Position numbers and translations under genes: made by a program
Notes under the pieces: generated by a model
Told to the model about the DNA's origin: nothing
Databases searched by the model: none
Seen by the model: the letters and a program-made list of their open reading frames with translations, nothing else
Part shown: positions 6,999 through 11,751 of the stretch, piece after piece
Position numbering within the stretch: position 1 is the first letter of the stretch
How the letters are laid out: each line of letters starts with the position of its first letter
NCBI GenBank assembly: GCA_029883145.1
Contig: JAOUJR010000022.1
Coordinates: forward strand, 1-11,751
DNA from: Nitrospirota bacterium
Lineage (GTDB): Bacteria; Nitrospirota; Thermodesulfovibrionia; Thermodesulfovibrionales; SM23-35
Direction of reading: 5' to 3'
DNA length: 11,751 nt

Positions 6999-9437
6999 TT
7001 AAACAGTTTCAAATGCAGAGCCATAAAATCCTTTTAACCCTTCAGCTAATTCCCTGAGGCGCTTATCTACTCGGTAATTTACAGTATCTTCAGGATAGGC
7101 TCCATCCGTCTGTTTTTCGCCTGCGGGTATACCTGTTAAGATCTCAATACCCTCATCGATGGTTTTTACCTCATAAATATGGAATTGGCCTTCATGCACA
7201 GCCTTTACCACATCCTCGCGCAGCATTAGATTTCTGACATTCTGATAGGGAATCATAACCCCCTGTTCACCTGTAAACCCTTTTGCCTTACATACATCAA
7301 AAAAACCTTCAATTTTCTGGTTAACCCCTCCAATAGGTTGGACTTCACCTTTTTGATTTACCGAGCCGGTAACTGCTATCCCTTGCCTGATAGGAAAGTC
7401 GGAGAGACTGGAAAGAATAGCATAAAGCTCTGTAGAAGACGCACTATCTCCCTCAACGCCAGAATAGGATTGCTCAAAACAGATACTCGCTGTAAGTGAA
7501 AGAGGCTTATCCTGGGCATATTTCCAACCGAGAAATCCCGATAATATAAGTACACCTTTGTCATGAATACGGCCGCTGAGTTGCGATTCTCTTTCAATAT
7601 TAATCACACCTCGCTTTCCCAAAAAGGTCTTGGCAGTAATGCGGGAAGGACGGCCAAAACTGAATATTCCGAGGTCAAAGACAGCAAGTCCGTTGACCTG
7701 ACCCACAACGGCCCCCTCAACATCGACCATGATGGTGCCCTCTGTTATCATCTGTCGGATGTGCTCAGCTATGAGGTCAAGGCGATGTATTTTTTCCTTC
7801 ACTGCTTTCTCTACGTGTTCCCCGGTTACCATGGTACTTTGGGAATGCCGTGCCCAATAATCAGATTCAACGAGTAAATCTTTTAACGGGCCGAATCTGG
7901 CAGAGAGCTTTTCCTGATGTCCAGCAGCCCTGGCTGCATATTCTATGATTTTGGTTACCCCAGTCCGGTCAAACGGTAAGAGCTTTTCGCTGTCACAACA
8001 TGTCCTTATGAAACAGCTAAAAGCCTTTAAATTTTCGTCTGAACGCGGCATCTGATAGTCAAAATCCGCCTTTACCTTGAACATCTCCCAAAAATCCTCG
8101 TCATACTGGGACAGTTGTTGATAGAGGTAATCATCACCCATGACTACTACTTTTAAACTTACAGGTATTGGCTGTGGCCTCATACCTTGAGGTGTAAAAA
8201 AAACAAATTGTTCCCCTGGATCTTCTACACGTACCTCCTTGGTCTTAATAACTCTCTTTAATCCTTCCCATACACCCGGGTTGAGCAAAACATCCCGGAT
8301 ATTAAGAATCAGGTAACCACCGTTGGCTAATTGAACTGCGCCGGGCTTGATCATAGTTTGGTCACTCATATAAGTCCCCATGAGAGCTCTTCTCTCAATC
8401 TTGCCGAACATGTTAAACCAGTTTGGATTGGGTTCAATAATGATGGGAGGGCCGCTTATAGAACTATTATCTACAAAAAAATTAACTTTATAAGCTATGA
8501 ACGGGTCTCCCTGGGGCCCCGATGGGAAGCCAGGGGCTTGGGGAGGCGATAGAGGCTGGATAAATAAATCCAATTTCGTCAGGGTATATTCACGTGCCTC
8601 TTTGAGAAAAAGTATTACCTCTGGAAATTCTTTATATGTCTTAAAGAGATCTTCGAAGGGCTGGGAGATTGCAATTTCCCCGGCTTTAAGATCCACCTCC
8701 TTCATCTTCTCACCAATCTCTTTTTCAAGATCACGAAGATGGGTGTAAGTATCCTCAACTTTTTTCATCATTTCGCGACGTTTCGCCTCAATTGCCTCCC
8801 TCTCTTCCTCAGGAAGGGAAAGAAATTCCTCCCGTGACATAGGTTTTCCTTCAACAAGAGGGGCAACAACAGCTCCCATTTGAGAGATTTGTATCATCAA
8901 ATTTTTTTCTGCGGCTTCCTTGTCCATAGCGTTCATGGCTTCCTGATATCTCCTCTGGTGTTTTTCCATGATCTCTTGTTTCTTTTTATTGTATTCTTCA
9001 CTGCCAAAGTTCTTTGGTATCTCTTCTTTTAACTTCTTAAGCAGTTCCTCCATATGGATGCTGAAAGTCTTTCCAAGACCCTGTGATAGATTGAGGATTC
9101 GCGGTTTGTCCGGGTCAGAAAAGTTAAATACGTAGCACCAGTCATTGAGTTGATACTTTATTCCCTCTTCCTTTCTCTCCGCGATGAACTTCTCTATGCA
9201 TGTCTTAATGGTGGTTCCCTTGCCGGTTCCTGTCAGCCCAGTCAGAAAAAGGTTATACCCAGATCTTTCTACGGCTAAACCAAAGTTGATGGAATCAAGG
9301 GCTCTCTCCTGTCCCATGAATTCCTTAAGGGGCTCGATATCATCGGTACAGGTGAATTGAAATATTTCCTCAGGGCAGGTCCAGTGAAGTTTTTCAATTG
9401 GTACAGCATATTTTGTAAGATTGGTTCCTTTTTCCAT
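6999..9437 (-). CDS. Lon-like ATP-dependent protease (AAA_32 plus Lon proteolytic domain)
   Basis: This cytoplasmic AAA+ serine protease of MEROPS family S16 is of the type that has an AAA_32-style ATPase domain with long inserts instead of the classical LonA N-domain (E. coli YcbZ-like). The 812-residue product has Walker A GLTGTGKGT (67-75), a charged, coiled-coil-prone insert (about 125-285), a Pro/Gly-rich linker (about 295-312), ANGGYLILN (371-379, probable Walker B region) and the C-terminal protease domain. The catalytic dyad is Ser665 in EGDSAS and Lys708 in GGVNQKIEG; their 43-residue spacing matches classical Lon. I chose ATG 9437 because AAAGGAGAT lies just upstream. An in-frame GTG at 9473 would add 12 residues without a ribosome site. 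It is the first gene of the unit with the sugar kinase and fdhD. Hand counts on a few lines suggest higher GC than its neighbours. Confidence 0.93.
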   Translation of the reverse strand: MEKGTNLTKYAVPIEKLHWTCPEEIFQFTCTDDIEPLKEFMGQERALDSINFGLAVERSGYNLFLTGLTGTGKGTTIKTCIEKFIAERKEEGIKYQLNDWCYVFNFSDPDKPRILNLSQGLGKTFSIHMEELLKKLKEEIPKNFGSEEYNKKKQEIMEKHQRRYQEAMNAMDKEAAEKNLMIQISQMGAVVAPLVEGKPMSREEFLSLPEEEREAIEAKRREMMKKVEDTYTHLRDLEKEIGEKMKEVDLKAGEIAISQPFEDLFKTYKEFPEVILFLKEAREYTLTKLDLFIQPLSPPQAPGFPSGPQGDPFIAYKVNFFVDNSSISGPPIIIEPNPNWFNMFGKIERRALMGTYMSDQTMIKPGAVQLANGGYLILNIRDVLLNPGVWEGLKRVIKTKEVRVEDPGEQFVFFTPQGMRPQPIPVSLKVVVMGDDYLYQQLSQYDEDFWEMFKVKADFDYQMPRSDENLKAFSCFIRTCCDSEKLLPFDRTGVTKIIEYAARAAGHQEKLSARFGPLKDLLVESDYWARHSQSTMVTGEHVEKAVKEKIHRLDLIAEHIRQMITEGTIMVDVEGAVVGQVNGLAVFDLGIFSFGRPSRITAKTFLGKRGVINIERESQLSGRIHDKGVLILSGFLGWKYAQDKPLSLTASICFEQSYSGVEGDSASSTELYAILSSLSDFPIRQGIAVTGSVNQKGEVQPIGGVNQKIEGFFDVCKAKGFTGEQGVMIPYQNVRNLMLREDVVKAVHEGQFHIYEVKTIDEGIEILTGIPAGEKQTDGAYPEDTVNYRVDKRLRELAEGLKGFYGSAFETV

Positions 9438-9440
9438 GGT

Positions 9441-9452
9441 TATCTCCTTTCC
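9441..9452 (-). promoter_or_regulatory. Strong ribosome binding site that fixes the Lon-like start
   Basis: Read on the minus strand this is GGAAAGGAGATA, followed by ACC and the ATG at 9437. It is the best Shine-Dalgarno in the window and decides between ATG 9437 and the upstream GTG at 9473. Confidence 0.85.
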
Positions 9453-9503
9453 ATGACCTATTGTTACTATCACGTAATTAAGAAAAGTCTGTTAGCAATT
9501 ACA

Positions 9504-9532
9504 AGTATAGCAAAGGAGTTGAGAAAAGTCAT
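9504..9532 (-). promoter_or_regulatory. Predicted sigma-70-type promoter for the Lon-like/kinase/fdhD unit
   Basis: On the minus strand there is a -35-like ATGACT (9532-9527), a 17-nt spacer and a -10 TATACT (9509-9504) preceded by TGC, an extended -10. The start of transcription would be near 9497, giving a leader of about 60 nt before the ATG at 9437. I see no CIRCE element and no sigma-32-like consensus, so heat-shock control is not supported by sequence. Confidence 0.55.
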
Positions 9533-9544
9533 TGGCCAACATGA

Positions 9545-9560
9545 TTCACAGTATTGTGAA
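9545..9560. promoter_or_regulatory. Perfect 16-bp palindrome, possible operator
   Basis: TTCACA-GTAT-TGTGAA is an exact inverted repeat with 6-nt arms. It is centred near 9552, about 55 nt upstream of the predicted start for the Lon-like gene and about 69 nt upstream of that for prmC. The ten-of-eleven related word ATACTGTGATT overlaps the prmC -10 on the plus strand (9611-9621). The regulator is unknown. A second short palindrome, TTGGCCAA, lies at 9532-9539. Confidence 0.35.
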
Positions 9561-9606
9561 GCGTTCATTGCATGGCATGGGTATTGCGTAGTTTCAGAAA
9601 GGTTTA

Positions 9607-9615
9607 TGCTATACT
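9607..9615 (+). promoter_or_regulatory. Predicted extended -10 promoter for prmC-bioA
   Basis: TGC followed by TATACT gives an extended -10 element on the plus strand. No convincing -35 lies at 16-18 nt; the closest TTGCGT (9583-9588 region) is too far away. The expected transcription start is about 9621-9622, roughly 28 nt before the ATG at 9650. Confidence 0.5.
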
Positions 9616-9649
9616 GTGATTTTAAAGGTACAGATACAGAGATGTGAGA

Positions 9650-10570
9650 ATGCATGCAATAGATAGGATGAGAAGAGCAGGAGAATTTCTGGAAAGATTT
9701 GGGATTGATGATGCCATCAGAGAAGCAGAACTCATTGTTGCACATTGTCTGAAAAGAGATAGAACAGCCCTTTATAAAGACAACCCCATTATTTCAGAGG
9801 AACAGGAGGAACAGCTTACTGCCTTCCTCATCCGAAGGTCGAAAAGAGAACCGATTCACTATATCCTCGGATATGTAGAGTTTTATGGTTTGAAAATAAA
9901 AGTAGGTCAGGGTGTTCTTATCCCAAGGCCTGAGACGGAACTTTTAGTTGAAGAAGCAATAAGGACAGTTACAAGTTACAAATTACAAGTTACAAATAAA
10001 AACAAAGGCTCATCACTCATCACCCCTCACTCATTACTGAATATTTTAGATTTATGTACAGGCAGCGGTTGTGTGACCCTTGCACTTGCGAGAGCATTTC
10101 CTGATGCATATGTGTATGGTACTGATACATCGGAGATTGCAATTAACTATGCAAAAGAAAATGCAAAAATAAACGGTATCACAAATGTAACTTTCCTAAA
10201 AGGCAATTTATTTGAACCAATTGCACAACTCATCACTCATCACCCCTCACTCATCACTTTTAATCTTATTATTTCAAACCCTCCCTATATCCGAAGGGAT
10301 GAGATAAAAAATTTACGACCAGAGATTAAAGACTGGGAGCCGGTAGAGGCGCTGGATGGAGGGGAAGATGGACTTGGTTATTATAGGATTATAATCCCGG
10401 AGGCAAAGAATTATTTAAAAGAAGGTGGATACCTTATGTTTGAACTAGGGATTGGACAGGCAGATTCAGTCAGGAAAATGGTCGAGGATCCAGGGTTTAC
10501 AGATATTTTATTAATAAAGGATTATGCAGGGATTGAGAGAATACTTAGGGCTAAATTAGGTATATTATAG
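9650..10570 (+). CDS. prmC: PrmC (HemK), release factor glutamine methyltransferase, with repeat-derived insertions
   Basis: PrmC uses S-adenosylmethionine to methylate the Gln of the GGQ motif in release factors 1 and 2. Numbered from ATG 9650 (306 residues), the N-terminal helical domain is followed by GVLIPRPETELLVEEA (88-103), the SAM-binding DLCTGSG (134-140) and the catalytic NPPY (210-213) in LIISNPPYIRRDE. Two linkers are longer than usual. About 24 residues sit between EEAIR and NILDLCTGSG (about 106-130), and ten residues, LITHHPSLIT, sit at 194-203 between EPIAQ and FNLIISNPPY. Both come from short nucleotide repeats (separate entries). This accounts for a product about 20-30 residues longer than typical PrmC. 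All catalytic motifs remain and the frame is open, so it is probably functional. A GTG at 9644 is an alternative start two codons upstream; neither start has a strong ribosome site. Confidence 0.93.
   Translation: MHAIDRMRRAGEFLERFGIDDAIREAELIVAHCLKRDRTALYKDNPIISEEQEEQLTAFLIRRSKREPIHYILGYVEFYGLKIKVGQGVLIPRPETELLVEEAIRTVTSYKLQVTNKNKGSSLITPHSLLNILDLCTGSGCVTLALARAFPDAYVYGTDTSEIAINYAKENAKINGITNVTFLKGNLFEPIAQLITHHPSLITFNLIISNPPYIRRDEIKNLRPEIKDWEPVEALDGGEDGLGYYRIIIPEAKNYLKEGGYLMFELGIGQADSVRKMVEDPGFTDILLIKDYAGIERILRAKLGIL
9968..9995 (+). repeat. Four tandem 7-nt units (GTTACAA type) inside prmC
   Basis: The units are GTTACAA at 9968, 9975 and 9989 and ATTACAA at 9982, so 27 of 28 bases fit a perfect heptamer array. 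The 7-nt period is out of phase with codons, so the array is translated as varied residues (VTSYKLQVTN) in the linker before the SAM-binding motif. A short A-rich stretch joins it to the next repeat block at 10009. Confidence 0.9.
10009..10038 (+). repeat. CTCATCA-type heptamer repeat, copy 1, inside prmC
   Basis: This 30-nt block is two CTCATCA units, then CCCCTCA, CTCATTA and a trailing CT. It matches the block at 10229-10258 in 29 of 30 bases. Here the first base ends a codon, so the block is read as SSLITPHSLL. Confidence 0.92.
10229..10258 (+). repeat. CTCATCA-type heptamer repeat, copy 2, inside prmC
   Basis: This 30-nt block is two CTCATCA units, then CCCCTCA, CTCATCA and CT, 220 nt downstream of copy 1 and in the same orientation. 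It begins exactly on a codon and is read as LITHHPSLIT, a different frame from copy 1. Removing the 30 nt would leave EPIAQ joined to FNLIISNPPY, which is close to the usual PrmC spacing. Confidence 0.92.
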
Positions 10571-10591
10571 TTTATATTGAGGGAATGAAAA

Positions 10592-11751
10592 ATGGGTATC
10601 CTTGAAGAAAACAGGCGACTTGAAGAACTTGATAAAAAAAATATCTGGCATCCCTTTACACAGATGAAAGACTGGCTTGAAGACAAGCCAATTATTATTT
10701 CCGAGGGGAGAGACTGTTTTATAAAAGACATTTATGGCAAATGGTATCTCGATGGAGTCTCTTCGCTCTGGGTGAATATTCACGGTCACAGGAAAAAGGA
10801 AATAGATGATGCAATAAAGGAGCAACTTGATAATATTGCACATAGCACAATGCTGGGATTAAGTAATGTGCCTGCAATAAAACTGGCAGAAAAACTTGTA
10901 CAGATAGTCCAGAAGTTATCTCCAATACCCTCCTATCCCCCCCTCACAAAAATATTTTATTCTGATAACGGTTCAACAGCTGTTGAGGTTGCCCTTAAAA
11001 TGGCATTCCAGTTCTGGAAGCACAAGGGAGTTGATGGAAAGAATGCTTTTGTTTCCCTTCACAATGCATATCATGGTGATACAATTGGTGCAGTGAGTGT
11101 TGGTGGGATTGACATATTTCATAACGCATTTGGGCCGTTTTTATTCAAGACTTACAAAACCCCTTCACCCTACTGCTACAGGTGTGAGCTTAGTAAAGAA
11201 TATCCGGGATGTAAGCTTGCGTGTCTTAAAAAGATGGAGAAAATATTAGGATCCCATTCAAACAAGATTGCTGCACTGATTATCGAGCCTCTGATACAGG
11301 CGGCAGGCGGTATGATAACTTCCCCTCCTGGATATCTTAAAGGTGTGAGAGAATTATGCACCAAGTACAATATCCTGATGATTGCTGATGAGGTGGCAAC
11401 AGGTTTTGGCCGCACTGGAAAGATGTTTGCCTGCGAACACGAAGATGTTATGCCCGATATAATATGTTTATCAAAGGGCATCACCGGCGGGTATATGCCT
11501 CTTGCAGCAACGATAGTATCAGATGAGATTTATAATGCTTTTTTAGGAGAGTTTAAAGATTTAAAAACATTCTTTCATGGCCATTCATATACTGGAAATC
11601 CCCTTGCATGTGTAGCAGCTCTCGATTGTCTCGATTTATTTGAGAAAGAAAAGGTAGTAAAAAACCTCCAACCGAAAATAGAGATTCTGGAAACGTGGCT
11701 TAAAGAGGTTTTGAACATTCAACATGTTGGAGATGTCAGAAATGCAGGACT
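10592..11751 (+). CDS. bioA: BioA, adenosylmethionine-8-amino-7-oxononanoate aminotransferase (3' end missing)
   Basis: BioA is the PLP-dependent aminotransferase that converts KAPA to DAPA in biotin synthesis, with SAM (or lysine in BioK-type members) as amino donor. The window holds 386 residues and no stop. Landmarks are NIWHPFTQM (17-25), SSLWVNIHGH (57-66), SDNGSTAVEVALKMA (124-138), NAYHGDTIGA (158-167), IADEVATGFGRTGK (264-277), the PLP lysine Lys295 in LSKGITGGYMPL, and HGHSYTGNPLAC (329-340). A Cys cluster, PYCYRC...PGCKLAC, lies at 193-211. The ATG at 10592 has GAGGG about 9 nt upstream and sits 21 nt after prmC, so the two are likely co-transcribed. About 50-65 C-terminal residues, including the conserved substrate-binding Arg, are expected beyond the edge. 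The amino donor cannot be settled from this fragment. Confidence 0.94.
   Translation, partial: MGILEENRRLEELDKKNIWHPFTQMKDWLEDKPIIISEGRDCFIKDIYGKWYLDGVSSLWVNIHGHRKKEIDDAIKEQLDNIAHSTMLGLSNVPAIKLAEKLVQIVQKLSPIPSYPPLTKIFYSDNGSTAVEVALKMAFQFWKHKGVDGKNAFVSLHNAYHGDTIGAVSVGGIDIFHNAFGPFLFKTYKTPSPYCYRCELSKEYPGCKLACLKKMEKILGSHSNKIAALIIEPLIQAAGGMITSPPGYLKGVRELCTKYNILMIADEVATGFGRTGKMFACEHEDVMPDIICLSKGITGGYMPLAATIVSDEIYNAFLGEFKDLKTFFHGHSYTGNPLACVAALDCLDLFEKEKVVKNLQPKIEILETWLKEVLNIQHVGDVRNAG

Noticed and set aside
6987..7057. A plus-strand AAAGGAG followed by a small open frame from ATG 7013
   Set aside because: The spacing is 19 nt, the frame has only 14 codons, and it lies antisense to the protease 3' end; the purines are just the complement of the pyrimidine-rich spacer.
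9438..9473. GTG start at 9473 for the Lon-like gene
   Set aside because: It has no Shine-Dalgarno and overlaps the untranslated leader; ATG 9437 has a strong AAAGGAGAT just upstream.
9474..9502. GTAATT...AATTAC inverted repeat in the protease leader
   Set aside because: Six-nt AT-rich arms 17 nt apart are expected by chance and would form a weak hairpin; no terminator or riboswitch fold is evident.
9966..10258. CRISPR array or direct-repeat cassette
   Set aside because: There are only two copies of the 30-mer, the DNA between them is conserved PrmC coding sequence and not spacers, and no cas genes are present.
10565..10843. Minus-strand open frames opposite the start of bioA
   Set aside because: They overlap the strongly conserved BioA N-terminus, lack ribosome sites and show no recognisable protein features.

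Overview
The window looks like chromosomal DNA from a Gram-negative, probably anaerobic or microaerophilic bacterium. The type IV pilus order pilT-pilC-pilS-pilR, an FdhD sulfur carrier, a large Lon-like protease and moderate-to-low GC fit Nitrospirota (Thermodesulfovibrionia-like) or a deltaproteobacterial relative. This placement rests on gene content and protein style only and is tentative.

Layout: (1) 2-5145, plus strand: a tightly packed type IV pilus operon. It holds the 3' part of pilT (retraction ATPase), pilC (inner-membrane platform), pilS (membrane sensor kinase with PAS domain) and pilR (sigma-54 response regulator); gaps are 3 and 7 nt, then a 14-nt overlap. (2) 5146-5279: an AT-rich spacer between convergent genes, filled by a MITE-like imperfect inverted repeat. 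(3) 9437-5280, minus strand: a three-gene unit of a Lon-like ATP-dependent protease, a PfkB-family sugar kinase and fdhD. (4) 9438-9649: a divergent promoter region with one extended -10 promoter facing each way and a 16-bp palindrome between them. (5) 9650 to the right edge, plus strand: prmC (release-factor glutamine methyltransferase) followed 21 nt later by bioA (biotin synthesis), which runs off the window.

Most genes are ordinary housekeeping or pilus genes. The unusual part is a set of short repeats built on a 7-nt period. One fills the pilR/fdhD spacer. Three more blocks lie inside prmC. Two of these are nearly identical 30-nt copies read in different frames, so the same DNA encodes two different peptides, each placed in a linker of the methyltransferase domain. 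The best explanation is recent insertion of heptameric repeat DNA into an essential-type gene, tolerated because the net length change is a multiple of three.
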